A stretch of DNA of 64,000 nt from Rathayibacter sp. VKM Ac-2804 (GCF_009866655.1 NZ_CP047420.1:3968001-4032000); one strand, 5' to 3'. Counted from the first letter of the stretch, positions 8,957-17,094 are shown. Notes: a model not told the origin generated them from the letters alone. Numbers and translations: made by a program.

Positions 8957-9637
8957 ATGACAACGACACTGATCACCGGGGCCAACAAGAGCCTCGGCCT
9001 CGAGACCGCCCGCCGCCTGATCGAGGCCGGCCACACCGTGTACGCCGGCATGCGCGACCCCGCGAAGGGCGACGCCGCCCGAGCGCTCGGTGCGCAGGTC
9101 GTGCAGCTCGACGTGACCGACCAGGCGAGCGTCGACGCCGCCCTCGCCTCGCTCCCCGCCCTCGACGTCCTCGTCAACAACGCCGGGATCCTCGGCACCT
9201 CCTTCGGCGTCGACGACCTGTCGGCGGAGGCGATGGCGAGCGTCCTCGAGACGAACGTCGTCGGCATCGTCCGCGTGACCCAGGCCGCGCTGCCGCTGCT
9301 GCGCCGCTCGGCCGCGCCCGTCGTCGTCAACGTCTCCTCCGGAGTCGGCTGGCCCCGCGCCCTCGCCACCCCCGGCCGGGACGAGTTCGGCGTGCCCGCG
9401 ATCCCCTACGCCGCCTCGAAGGCCGCGGTGATCACCCTGACCGTGCAGTACGCGAAGAACCTCCCCGAGTTCCGGATCAACGCGAGCGACCCCGGCTACA
9501 CCGCGACCGACTTCAACGGCCACGGCGGGCACCAGACCGTCACCGAGGGCACCGACGCGACCGTCGCGCTCGCCCTGCTCGGCCCCGACGGCCCGACCGG
9601 CGAGTTCCACGACCGGCACGGACGCATCGAGTACTGA
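8957..9637 (+). CDS. Short-chain dehydrogenase/reductase (SDR)
   Basis: This 226-aa SDR has the nucleotide-binding motif TGANKSLG at residues 7-14, VNNAG near 74-78 and the catalytic YAASK (Tyr/Lys) around 152-156. It is short and compact, close to the family of small NAD(P)-dependent SDRs whose expression is repressed by the divergent MmyB-type regulator. Substrate not predictable. Confidence 0.88.
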   Translation: MTTTLITGANKSLGLETARRLIEAGHTVYAGMRDPAKGDAARALGAQVVQLDVTDQASVDAALASLPALDVLVNNAGILGTSFGVDDLSAEAMASVLETNVVGIVRVTQAALPLLRRSAAPVVVNVSSGVGWPRALATPGRDEFGVPAIPYAASKAAVITLTVQYAKNLPEFRINASDPGYTATDFNGHGGHQTVTEGTDATVALALLGPDGPTGEFHDRHGRIEY

Positions 9638-9661
9638 GCTCCGCCGCAGGCTCGTCACCGA

Positions 9662-9710
9662 GGGCTCGCCGTGGATTCGTTGCACCTGGCAACAAACCGG
9701 CGGCGAGCCC
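9662..9710 (+). promoter_or_regulatory. Nested hairpin upstream of alditol oxidase gene
   Basis: GGGCTCGCCG (9662-9671) pairs with CGGCGAGCCC (9701-9710), and inside it GTTGC (9679-9683) pairs with GCAAC (9689-9693). It lies between the SDR stop and the alditol oxidase start. The outer stem may terminate SDR transcripts; the inner GTTGC...GCAAC dyad looks like a repressor site. No T-run follows, so I cannot decide. Confidence 0.45.
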
Positions 9711-9724
9711 GGCAGAATGGAGCC

Positions 9725-10981
9725 ATGACGCAACGGAGCAACTGGGCGGGCACGTACGAGTACCGCGCCGCCGACATCCTCGAGCCGGAGTCGATCGACG
9801 AGGTGCAGAACCTCGTCCGCGGGAACGAGCGGGTCCGCGCGCTCGGCACCCGCCACTCCTTCAACGCCCTCCCCGACACTCCGGGGGCGCTGCTGCACCT
9901 CGGCCGCATCGCCTCCGACCCGGTGATCGACGCCGAGGCGAGCACGATCACGGTCGGCGGAGCCACCCGCTACGGCATCGTCGCCTCGCACCTGCACAGC
10001 AACGGCTACGCCCTGCACAACATGGGCTCGCTCCCGCACATCTCGGTGGCCGGCGCGATCTCGACCGGCACCCACGGCTCGGGCGACCGCAACGCCAACC
10101 TCTCCTCCGCCGTCTCGGCGCTCGAGCTGGTCACGGCCGACGGCTCGCTGCGCACGATCCGCCGCGGCGAGCCCGGCTTCGAGGGCGTCGTCGTCGGCCT
10201 CGGCGCGTTCGGCGTCGTCACCCGGGTGACCCTCGACATCCAGCCGACCTTCGACGTCCGCCAGGACGCCTTCGTCGACCTGCCCTGGGACCGCGTGCTC
10301 GACGACTTCGACGCGATCACCTCCTCCGCCTACAGCGTGAGCCTGATGACGCACTGGTCGAGCCCCACCGTCGAGCAGCTCTGGCTGAAGACCAAGGTCG
10401 AGCAGGGCTCGGTCGCCGACGTCGACGCGACGCATCTCGGCGCGGTCGCCGCCTCCGCCTCGCTGTTCGCCGTCTCCGAGGGCGTCGACTCGAACCTCAA
10501 CCCGTTCGGCGGCTCGGTCGGCCCCTGGTCGGAGCGCCTGCCGCACTTCCGCCTCGACCGCGAGCCGAGCGCCGGCGACGAGATCCAGAGCGAGTACATG
10601 GTGCCGCGCGAGAACATCCGCGAGGCGCTCGTGGCCCTGCGCGCGATCGGCGAGCGGATCGACGAGGTCCTGCTGATCACCGAGCTGCGCACCATGGCCG
10701 GCGACGACCAGTGGCTCTCCCCCGCCTCCGGTCGCGACAGCGTCGGCATCCACTTCACCTTCAAGAAGGACCGCGCCGGCGTCGACGCCGTGCTGCCCGC
10801 CGTCGAGGGCGCGCTGCTCCCGCTCGGCGCCCGTCCGCACTGGGGCAAGCACTTCCTCGCGACCGCCGCCGATATCGCCCCGCTCTACCCGCACCTCGAC
10901 GAGTGGCGCACCCTCCGCTCCGCCTGGGACCCCACCGACCGCTTCGCCAGCGCCTTCGTCCAGGACCGCCTCCTCGGCTGA
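9725..10981 (+). CDS. Alditol oxidase (AldO-like, covalent FAD, H2O2-forming)
   Basis: This 418-aa protein is a VAO-family flavoenzyme: FAD-binding domain with His44 in GTRHSFN, the position of the covalent FAD bond, and a C-terminal ALO domain. Residues Glu320, Arg322, His343 and Lys375 fall at the same numbers as the catalytic residues of Streptomyces AldO, in ELR, IHF and HWGK contexts, and the length is identical. It should oxidise xylitol, sorbitol or glycerol to aldoses with release of H2O2. A manganese catalase gene follows within 3 kb, which may deal with the peroxide. Start ATG 9725 has GGAG closely upstream. Confidence 0.88.
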   Translation: MTQRSNWAGTYEYRAADILEPESIDEVQNLVRGNERVRALGTRHSFNALPDTPGALLHLGRIASDPVIDAEASTITVGGATRYGIVASHLHSNGYALHNMGSLPHISVAGAISTGTHGSGDRNANLSSAVSALELVTADGSLRTIRRGEPGFEGVVVGLGAFGVVTRVTLDIQPTFDVRQDAFVDLPWDRVLDDFDAITSSAYSVSLMTHWSSPTVEQLWLKTKVEQGSVADVDATHLGAVAASASLFAVSEGVDSNLNPFGGSVGPWSERLPHFRLDREPSAGDEIQSEYMVPRENIREALVALRAIGERIDEVLLITELRTMAGDDQWLSPASGRDSVGIHFTFKKDRAGVDAVLPAVEGALLPLGARPHWGKHFLATAADIAPLYPHLDEWRTLRSAWDPTDRFASAFVQDRLLG

Positions 10982-11001
10982 CCCTCTCCCCCTCTCCTCC
11001 T

Positions 11002-11064
11002 CCGCGAGATGCCACTTGTGTACGCGACACGCCGACGAAAGCGTGCACAAGTGGCATCTCGCGG
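11002..11064. repeat. 63-bp palindromic element, copy A
   Basis: The arms begin CCGCGAGATGCCACTTGTG and end CAAGTGGCATCTCGCGG, around an asymmetric centre containing CGCGACACGCCG. Seven copies of 62-63 bp occur in the window. This one lies 20 bp after the alditol oxidase stop and 46 bp before the ChaB-like gene, so it may act as a terminator there. Confidence 0.9.
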
Positions 11065-11090
11065 CGGGGGACGGCGGGGGTAGCGTCGAA

Positions 11091-11096
11091 GCGACG
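11091..11096 (+). promoter_or_regulatory. Putative -10 (TAGCGT) of the ChaB-like gene
   Basis: TAGCGTCGAAG stands 14 bp before the ATG at 11110. Near-identical motifs precede the GH13 leader ORF (TAGCGTCGAGG, 11676) and the manganese catalase (TACCGTCGAAG, 13559), so these three genes may share a sigma factor. Based on pattern only. Confidence 0.4.
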
Positions 11097-11109
11097 AGAG
11101 GGAGGCAGC

Positions 11110-11508
11110 ATGCCCGCGAAAGAGGAGATCCCGTCGACGATCGAGCGGTCGGACGAGCACGCGCAGAAGCTGTGGTCGGCCGCGCACGACTCGGCCGTCG
11201 ACAGCTACGGCGAGGGTGAGCGAGCGCACCGAACGGCCTTCGCCGCGCTGAAGCACGAGTACGAGAAGGTCGGCGACCACTGGGAGCGCAAGGCCGAGAG
11301 CGGCCCCTCCGACGACCGCGCCGCCCAGCGCGGCCCGGACGGCGACGGCGACACGGCCGGCGGAGTCGACGCGAACGCCACGAAGGCCCACCTCCTCGAC
11401 CTCGCGAAGCGCCTCGACGTCTCAGGCCGCTCCCGCATGACCAAGGCCGAGCTCGTCGACGCCCTCCAGCGCGCGAACGCGAAGCAGACCCGCCGCGCCC
11501 GCGACTGA
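11110..11508 (+). CDS. ChaB-family protein with C-terminal Rho-N/SAP-like domain
   Basis: This 132-aa protein has an N-terminal ChaB domain (residues 6-60: LPxT-like start IPSTIERSDEHAQKLW and FAALKHEYEKVGDHWERK) and a charged linker, then a C-terminal helix pair (AKRLDVSGRSRMTKAELVDAL, 97-120) of the Rho N-terminal/SAP type that often binds nucleic acid. The strong GAGGGAGG ribosome site fixes the start. ChaB is named for a cation regulator in E. coli, but its role in actinobacteria is unclear; neighbouring stress genes suggest a stress role. Confidence 0.82.
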   Translation: MPAKEEIPSTIERSDEHAQKLWSAAHDSAVDSYGEGERAHRTAFAALKHEYEKVGDHWERKAESGPSDDRAAQRGPDGDGDTAGGVDANATKAHLLDLAKRLDVSGRSRMTKAELVDALQRANAKQTRRARD

Positions 11509-11536
11509 CCCGCGCGCCGCAGGGGCCGACATCCCG

Positions 11537-11596
11537 CCACTCTCCAGAAGTCGTCGCACTCGGCGCTCGAGTACGACGACTTCCGAGGACTCGCGG
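11537..11596. repeat. 54-60-bp palindromic element, copy 1 (GTCGTCG subtype)
   Basis: Starts CCACTCTCCAGAAGTCGTCG and ends ACGACGACTTCCGAGGACTC. The stem core AGTCGTCG/CGACGACT is the same subtype as the copy at 27341, while the two copies at 17.1 kb use AGTTGCGG/CCGCAACT. It lies between the ChaB-like gene and the GH13 leader. Confidence 0.85.
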
Positions 11597-11675
11597 GATC
11601 GACGACGACTCCGACGCGCTGGGCATCGGCGAGAGCCTGAGAAATCAACGAGCAGACGCAGATCCACCGCGCACC

Positions 11676-11681
11676 TAGCGT
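11676..11681 (+). promoter_or_regulatory. Putative -10 (TAGCGT) of the GH13 transcript
   Basis: TAGCGTCGAGG lies 42 bp before the leader ORF start at 11718. It gives a leader RNA of roughly 30 nt. Confidence 0.4.
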
Positions 11682-11717
11682 CGAGGGCGACCCTCCCCGA
11701 CCCGACCCCGGAGCGCC

Positions 11718-11810
11718 ATGACCCCCCTCGCCCCCACTGCCCTCGCCGGCGGCACCGCCCCTGCACCCGCCCGCACGACCCCCGCCCCCACCGCGGGAGC
11801 GGCCGCATGA
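11718..11810 (+). CDS. 30-aa Pro/Ala leader ORF coupled to the GH13 gene
   Basis: An ATG at 11718, preceded by CCGGAG at good spacing, opens a 30-residue Pro/Ala/Thr-rich frame whose TGA overlaps the GH13 start (ATGA). It has no domain. It could be a translational leader that sets expression of the downstream enzyme. Without it the GH13 gene has no evident ribosome-binding site of its own, which is the main support. It could still be chance in GC-rich DNA. Confidence 0.45.
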   Translation: MTPLAPTALAGGTAPAPARTTPAPTAGAAA

Positions 11811-13456
11811 GGGTCACCGACACCAGCGACCTGTGGTGGCGCGCCGCCGTCTACTACAACCTCGACGTCAAGACCTTCATGGACTGGGACGACGACGGCG
11901 TCGGCGACCTCGAGGGTCTCGCGCACCGGATCGACTACCTCGCCGAGCTCGGGGTCAGCTGCCTCTGGCTCGCGCCGTTCTACTCCTCGCCCGGCAAGGA
12001 CAACGGCTACGACATCAGCGACTTCTACGGTGTCGACGAGCGCTACGGCCACCACGGCGACGTCGTCGAGGTGATCCGCACCGCGCACGACCGCGGGATG
12101 CGCGTCATCGTCGACCTGGTCGTCAACCACACCAGCGACCAGCACCCGTGGTTCCAGGCGGCGCGATCCTCCCCCGACAGCCCCTACCGCGACTACTACG
12201 TCTGGCGCGACGAGCCGCCGGCCGACCAGCCGGCGAACGTCTTCCCGGACGTTGAGGACGGCGTCTGGTTCTTCGACGAGGAGGCCGGGCAGTACTACCT
12301 GCACAACTTCTACCGGCACCAGCCGGACCTGAACACCGACAACCCAGCGGTGCGCGACGAGATCGCCAAGCTCGTCGGCTTCTGGCTGCAGCTCGGGGTC
12401 GACGGCTTCCGCGTCGACGCGGTGCCCTACCTGATCGAGCCGGGCGCCCGCGACGAGCACGAGTGGCTGCGCCTGCTGCGCCGCTTCATCAGCCGCCGCT
12501 CGGGCGAGGCGATGCTCCTCGGCGAGGTGAACACGACCCGCGACGAGCAGCTCGCCTTCTTCGGCGGCGAGGACGCCGACGAGCTGTCGATGCAGTTCGA
12601 CTTCATCGGCAACCAGCGCCTCTACCTCGCACTCGCCAGGGAGGACGCGACGCCGCTCGTCGAGGCGATCGCGAGCCGCCCGCCGATCTCCGTCGGCAGC
12701 CAGTGGGCGAACTTCGTCCGCAATCACGACGAGCTGACCCTCTCGCAGCTCACCGACGACGAGCGCGAGGAGGTCTTCACCGCGTTCGCGCCGGAGGAGT
12801 CGCAGCGGATCCACGGCCGCGGCATCGTGCGCCGCCTCCCGCCGATGCTGGACGGCGACCCGCGCCGCATCCGCATGGTGTACAGCCTGCTCTTCTCGCT
12901 GCCGGGCGCGCCGGTGCTCTACTACGGCGAGGAGATCGGGATGGGCGAGAACGCCGACATCCCGGGCCGCAGCGGCGTCCGCACGCCGATGCAGTGGACC
13001 TCCGCCGCGAACGGCGGCTTCTCGCGCACCGAGCCCGGCGACCTCCTCGCGGCCCCACCCGGCGGCGGCTTCGGCCCGGAGCACGTCAACGCCGCCGCCC
13101 AGCTCCGCGACCCCGGCTCGCTGCTCGCGCACATCAAGGGTCTCGCCTGGCTCTACCGCCGCTCGCCCGAGATCGGCTGGGGCGAGTACACCCACCTCCC
13201 GGCCGACCAGTCCTGCGTCTTCGCGCACCGAATGTCCGCGTCGACCGGCACGACCGTCGCGGTGCACAGCTTCGCCTCGAGCCCGCGCACGGTGACGATC
13301 ACGCTCCCCGACTCGGAGCCGGGCTCGCGCCTGGTCGACTCCCTCGGCGGCGAGTCGCAGCCGATCGGCGACGACGGCACGGTCACGGTCGGCGTCGACG
13401 GCTACGGCGCCCGATGGTTCCGCGTGGTCACGGAGGGGTCGCGCCGCCTGGTCTGA
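11807..13456 (+). CDS. GH13 alpha-glucosidase/trehalose-synthase-like enzyme
   Basis: This 549-aa protein is a full GH13 (beta/alpha)8 enzyme. The conserved regions are visible: DLVVNHTS (103-110), DGFRVDAVP with nucleophile Asp204, GEVN with acid Glu240, and RNHDE with Asp308; a C-terminal beta domain follows. The order and the YYNLDVKTFMDWDDDGVGD start resemble trehalose synthase (TreS, GH13_16), but the last part differs and no maltokinase is next to it, so transglucosylase or alpha-glucosidase activity is also possible. Cytoplasmic, no signal peptide. Translationally coupled to a 30-aa leader. Confidence 0.85.
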   Translation: MRVTDTSDLWWRAAVYYNLDVKTFMDWDDDGVGDLEGLAHRIDYLAELGVSCLWLAPFYSSPGKDNGYDISDFYGVDERYGHHGDVVEVIRTAHDRGMRVIVDLVVNHTSDQHPWFQAARSSPDSPYRDYYVWRDEPPADQPANVFPDVEDGVWFFDEEAGQYYLHNFYRHQPDLNTDNPAVRDEIAKLVGFWLQLGVDGFRVDAVPYLIEPGARDEHEWLRLLRRFISRRSGEAMLLGEVNTTRDEQLAFFGGEDADELSMQFDFIGNQRLYLALAREDATPLVEAIASRPPISVGSQWANFVRNHDELTLSQLTDDEREEVFTAFAPEESQRIHGRGIVRRLPPMLDGDPRRIRMVYSLLFSLPGAPVLYYGEEIGMGENADIPGRSGVRTPMQWTSAANGGFSRTEPGDLLAAPPGGGFGPEHVNAAAQLRDPGSLLAHIKGLAWLYRRSPEIGWGEYTHLPADQSCVFAHRMSASTGTTVAVHSFASSPRTVTITLPDSEPGSRLVDSLGGESQPIGDDGTVTVGVDGYGARWFRVVTEGSRRLV

Positions 13457-13517
13457 TCCGGGAGCGCGGCTGGTCCGATCCGGGAGCGCCGACAGGTCCG
13501 ATCCGGGAGCAGCGGCG
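13451..13517 (+). repeat. Three 22-23-bp direct repeats
   Basis: Units begin at 13451, 13473 and 13496, each containing GATCCGGGAGC with a GTC(C/T) lead. The first overlaps the GH13 stop. They lie between the GH13 gene and the manganese catalase, upstream of the latter's putative -10, and could be tandem regulator sites. Confidence 0.7.
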
Positions 13518-13558
13518 GGAGAGGTCAAGCCCCTTCTGAGCGTCGGAGGGCCCTGCCT

Positions 13559-13564
13559 ACCGTC
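13559..13564 (+). promoter_or_regulatory. Putative -10 (TACCGT) of manganese catalase gene
   Basis: TACCGTCGAAG lies 53 bp before the start at 13617 and matches the motif before the ChaB-like and GH13 genes. Pattern only. Confidence 0.35.
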
Positions 13565-13616
13565 GAAGCGCGGGCGACGAGGTCCGCACCGACTGCTCCC
13601 GGAAAGGTACGACCGC

Positions 13617-14501
13617 ATGTTCTTCCACCGTCAAGAGCTCCAGTTCACGTCCTCCCCCTCCAAGCCCGACGCCGTCTTCGCCCGCCGGTTCCAGGAGGTG
13701 CTCGGCGGCCAGTACGGCGAGATCACCGTCGCCATGCAGTACGGCTTCCAGGCCTGGAACGCCCACGAGCCGGGCAAGTACCGCGACCTGCTCTACGGCA
13801 TCGGCGCAGAGGAGTTCGGCCACGTCGAGATGATCGCGATCATGATCGCCCAGCTGCTCGAGAAGGCCCCCGTCGAGCAGTCCGAGGACGCGATCAAGAA
13901 GGACCCGGTCCTCGGCGCGGTCATCGGCGGCACCGACATCCAGGCCGCGATCGTCGCCGGCGCGGGCGTGCGCCCCGTCGACAGCAACGGCAACCCCTGG
14001 CAGGGCTCGTACATCACGGCGAGCGGCAACCTGCTGGCCGACTTCACCGCCAACGCGAACGCCGAGATGCAGGGCCGCCTGCAGGTGGCGCGGCTGTACC
14101 ACATGACCGACGACCACGGCGTGCGGGACCTGCTGTCGTTCCTCCTGGCCCGCGACACGATGCACCAGAACCAGTGGATCGCCGCCGCCGCCGAGCTGCG
14201 CGCGGAGGGTGCGGAGGACCTGCCGGTGCCGTCGAACTTCCCGCTCTCGAAGGAGGAGCGCTCGGTGTCCTACGAGTACATCAACTTCTCGGACGGCGCC
14301 GCCGCCGCCGAGGGCAGCTGGGCGTCCGGACCCACGCCCGACGGCAAGGGCGAGTTCAGCTACCGCACGGCGAGCCCGGACGACGGCGTGCCGATGCCGC
14401 CGCCCACCCAGCCGGACGAGCGCTTCTACGGCACCTCGCCGAAGCCGAACATCGTCGAGAAGGCGGTCGGCGCCGTCAAGGACGCGGTGACCGGCAAGTA
14501 G
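13617..14501 (+). CDS. Manganese (non-haem) catalase
   Basis: This 294-aa cytoplasmic enzyme dismutates H2O2. The ferritin-like four-helix bundle has the metal ligands Glu36 region (GGQYGEITVAMQY), EEFGHVEMI (Glu/His, 63-71), and the second half-site (NAEMQGRLQVARLYHMTDDHGVRDLL around 142-167, DTMHQNQW near 178-186). The C-terminal 60 residues are Gly/Pro-rich and end with a short amphipathic helix VEKAVGAVKDAV. ATG 13617 follows GGAAAGG. Possible functional partner of the H2O2-forming alditol oxidase upstream. Confidence 0.92.
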   Translation: MFFHRQELQFTSSPSKPDAVFARRFQEVLGGQYGEITVAMQYGFQAWNAHEPGKYRDLLYGIGAEEFGHVEMIAIMIAQLLEKAPVEQSEDAIKKDPVLGAVIGGTDIQAAIVAGAGVRPVDSNGNPWQGSYITASGNLLADFTANANAEMQGRLQVARLYHMTDDHGVRDLLSFLLARDTMHQNQWIAAAAELRAEGAEDLPVPSNFPLSKEERSVSYEYINFSDGAAAAEGSWASGPTPDGKGEFSYRTASPDDGVPMPPPTQPDERFYGTSPKPNIVEKAVGAVKDAVTGK

Positions 14502-14526
14502 CGCGCGCGGCCGCCGGCGCCGGGAG

Positions 14527-14550
14527 GCGAAACGATTCGCGTCGTTTCGC
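14527..14550. promoter_or_regulatory. LacI-type operator O1 (double dyad)
   Basis: GCGAAACGATTCGC (14527-14540) is followed directly by GTCGTTTCGC, so the region holds overlapping dyads. The 14-mer is the exact reverse complement of O2 at 14595. Both lie upstream of the AKR-LacI-FucU operon. CG-centred GAAACG/CGTTTC palindromes are typical of LacI-family operators. Confidence 0.8.
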
Positions 14551-14594
14551 CTGCCGGCGCTGTCGCAATGACCGGGGATGCACCTAGGCTGGCT

Positions 14595-14608
14595 GCGAAT
14601 CGTTTCGC
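14595..14608. promoter_or_regulatory. LacI-type operator O2
   Basis: GCGAATCGTTTCGC, the reverse complement of O1, centred 68 bp from it and ending 21 bp before the AKR start. A possible -10, TAGGCT at 14585-14590, lies just upstream, so binding would block transcription. The regulator at 15672 is the obvious ligand. Confidence 0.8.
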
Positions 14609-14629
14609 CTCACGACCCCGAGGAGTGGC

Positions 14630-15670
14630 ATGGACGCCGCCGACACCGCCGCCAGCATCACCGCTGCCCCGCCGGCGCACCGCATCCTCGCGAGCGGCCG
14701 CCGCATCCCCGCGATCGGCGCCGGCACCTTCGGCTCCGACCGCTACGACGCCGAGACGGTCGGTCTCGCCGTCGAGCACTCGCTCCGCGCCGGCTTCCTC
14801 CTGCTCGACTGCGCCACCGTGTACGGCAACGAGCCGCGCGTCGGCCGGGCGATCGCCGACTCCGGAGTGCCCCGCGACGATCTCTTCGTGATGTCGAAGA
14901 TCTGGAACGACGCGCACGAGCCCGAGGCCGCCGTCGCCTCGGTCGAGCGCTCGCTCGAGGACCTCGGCCTGGACGTGCTCGACGCCGTCTTCGTGCACTG
15001 GCCCTTCCCCAACCACCACCCGCCGCACGCGGAGACCGACGCCCGCGACCCGGAGGCGCGCCCCTACGAGCATGCCGCGTTCCTGCGCACCTGGGCGGCG
15101 CTCGAGTCGCTCGTCGACCGCGGTCTCGTCCGGCATCTCGGCACCTCCAACGTCACGATCGCCAAGCTCGAGCGGATCCTCGCCGACGTGCGCATCGCGC
15201 CCGCGCTCAACGAGATGGAGCTGCACCCCTGCTTCCAGCAGCCGGAGCTGTTCCGCTACTGCCTCGACCACGGGGTCCAGCCGATCGGGTACTCGCCGCT
15301 CGGCTCGCCGTCCCGCCCCGAGCGCGACCGCGTCGACGGCGATCTGGTCGACATCGAGCACCCGGCTGTGCAGGCGATCGCCCGCGAGCGCGGCGTGCAC
15401 CCGGTCGTCGTCTGCCTCGCCTGGGCCGTCAACCGCGGCCAGATCCCGATCCCGTTCGCGGTGAAGCCCGAGCAGATCGAGGCCAACCTGGCCGCCGCCT
15501 CCCTCGCCCTCACCGCCGCCGAGCAGGAGTCGCTGCGCGGTGCCGAGCGCAACAACCGGCTGATCAAGGGGCAGGTCTTCCTCTGGCCGGGCAGCACCGA
15601 CTGGCTCGACCTGTGGGACGCCGACGGGACGATCCCCGGCTGGGACGGCTACGGCTCCCCCGCCCTCTGA
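14630..15670 (+). CDS. Aldo/keto reductase
   Basis: This 346-aa NAD(P)-dependent oxidoreductase has the AKR barrel: DCATVYGNE with catalytic Asp/Tyr (61-69), the Lys in VMSKIWN (88-94), a VHWPFPNHH catalytic His region and the nucleotide-binding segment IPIPFAVKPEQIEANL. It is larger than the usual 280-320 aa because of an N-terminal extension and a C-terminal WPGSTDWLDLWD tail. First gene of a sugar operon with LacI regulator and FucU-like mutarotase, so it likely reduces or oxidises an aldose such as fucose or a related sugar. Confidence 0.9.
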   Translation: MDAADTAASITAAPPAHRILASGRRIPAIGAGTFGSDRYDAETVGLAVEHSLRAGFLLLDCATVYGNEPRVGRAIADSGVPRDDLFVMSKIWNDAHEPEAAVASVERSLEDLGLDVLDAVFVHWPFPNHHPPHAETDARDPEARPYEHAAFLRTWAALESLVDRGLVRHLGTSNVTIAKLERILADVRIAPALNEMELHPCFQQPELFRYCLDHGVQPIGYSPLGSPSRPERDRVDGDLVDIEHPAVQAIARERGVHPVVVCLAWAVNRGQIPIPFAVKPEQIEANLAAASLALTAAEQESLRGAERNNRLIKGQVFLWPGSTDWLDLWDADGTIPGWDGYGSPAL

Positions 15671-15671
15671 G

Positions 15672-16664
15672 ATGGCGACCTACAAGGACCTGCAGCGGCT
15701 CACCGGCCTGTCGCTCTCCACGATCTCGAAGCACTACAACGGCCTGCCGGTGCGCCCCGAGAACGCCGTCGCGATCGAGGCGGCGGCCGCGCGGCTCGAC
15801 TTCCGCGTCAACGGCTTCGCCCGCGGGCTGCGCTCGCGGCGATCCCGCACCGTGGGCGTGCTGCTGCCGGCGCTGGACAACGAGTTCCACCTCTCGATCA
15901 TCGCCGGGCTCGAGCGGGCCCTGCGGAGCGACGGCATCGGCGTGCTGATCGGCGTCAGCCTGCCCGAGCCGGGCGCCGCCGTCGGGCTGCTGCTGGAGAA
16001 GATGGTCGACGGGATCGTCGCCGTCCCGACCGCGGGCGACGTCGCGGCCCTGCGCAGCGCCTCCGAGCAGGGCACCCCCGTCGTCACGGTGGACTGGGTC
16101 GACGACGCACTCGCGACCGACCGCGTGGTGCTCGACAACCGCGCGGCCGGCGCCTCCGCCGCCCGGCACCTCGCCGACCACGGCCACCGCTCGATCGCGG
16201 TGCTCGGCGGCGATCCGGACGTCTCGACCACCCGCGAGCGCACCGCCGGCGTCCTCGAGGAGCTCGCCTCCCGCGGACTCGAGGCCCCGCACGTCGAACT
16301 CGGCCCGCTCACGCTGGACAGCGGCGTCGCGGCGATGGAGCGGATCCTCGCCCGCCGCGACCGGCCGACCGCGGTCTTCGCCAGCAACCGCGAGCTGACG
16401 ATCGGCGCGCTGACCGCGCTCGGCGACTCCGGTCTCCGCCTCCCCGCCGATCTCTCGATCGTCGGCTTCGACACGGTCGAGCTCGCACGGGTGGTGCGGC
16501 CGCCGCTGACCATCGTCGTCCAGCCGACCGACGCGATCGCCGCCGAGGCCGCCGCACTCGTCCGCGCTCGGCTCGACGGCGGCGCCGAGCCCTTCGAGAC
16601 CCGCACCCTTCCCAGCCGGCTGGTCGCCGGCGCCTCCGTCGCCCACCTCCACCCGAGCACCTAG
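15672..16664 (+). CDS. LacI-family transcriptional regulator
   Basis: This 330-aa regulator has the N-terminal HTH (LQRLTGLSLSTISKHYNG, 8-25) and hinge, then a periplasmic-binding-like sugar domain (VGVLLPALDNEFHLSIIAGLE onward, with SIVGFDTVELARVVRPPLT). It starts one base after the AKR stop, and two operators precede the operon, so autoregulation is likely. The HTH has Tyr-Asn-Gly after the recognition helix, as usual in the family. Confidence 0.92.
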   Translation: MATYKDLQRLTGLSLSTISKHYNGLPVRPENAVAIEAAAARLDFRVNGFARGLRSRRSRTVGVLLPALDNEFHLSIIAGLERALRSDGIGVLIGVSLPEPGAAVGLLLEKMVDGIVAVPTAGDVAALRSASEQGTPVVTVDWVDDALATDRVVLDNRAAGASAARHLADHGHRSIAVLGGDPDVSTTRERTAGVLEELASRGLEAPHVELGPLTLDSGVAAMERILARRDRPTAVFASNRELTIGALTALGDSGLRLPADLSIVGFDTVELARVVRPPLTIVVQPTDAIAAEAAALVRARLDGGAEPFETRTLPSRLVAGASVAHLHPST

Positions 16665-16671
16665 GAGCACC

Positions 16672-17094
16672 ATGCTGACCACGACCCTCCTGCACCCCGA
16701 GATCCTGCACGCGCTCGCCCGCGCCGGGCACGGCTCCCGCATCCTGATCGCCGACGGCAACTACCCCGTCGGCACCACGCTGGGTCGCAACTCCGCGCTC
16801 GTGCACCTCAACCTGCGGCCGGACACGCTCACCGTCGACGAGATCCTCGAGGCCCTGCTCACCGCGATCGTCGTCGAGGAGGCGACCGTGATGACCCCCG
16901 CGCCCGGCCTCGACGTGCCCGCGCAGGACGCCTTCCGCGCCACCCTCGACGGCGTCCCCTTCACCTCTGTCGAGCGCCACGCCTTCTACGCCGAGGCCCG
17001 CACCGACGACGTCGCCCTCACCATCGCCAGCGGCGACCGCCGCATCTACGCGAACCTCATCCTGACGATCGGCGTCCGCCCCGGCGACGCCTGA
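16672..17094 (+). CDS. RbsD/FucU-family sugar mutarotase
   Basis: This 140-aa protein interconverts sugar anomers. The family hallmarks are visible: LLHPEILHALARAGHGSRILIADGNYP (7-33, catalytic His20 region) and the C-terminal ANLILTIGV. RbsD acts on ribose, FucU on fucose; the HPE start and residues near the end look closer to FucU, but I cannot be certain. Third gene of the AKR-LacI operon, 7 bp after lacI with AGGAG. Confidence 0.9.
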   Translation: MLTTTLLHPEILHALARAGHGSRILIADGNYPVGTTLGRNSALVHLNLRPDTLTVDEILEALLTAIVVEEATVMTPAPGLDVPAQDAFRATLDGVPFTSVERHAFYAEARTDDVALTIASGDRRIYANLILTIGVRPGDA

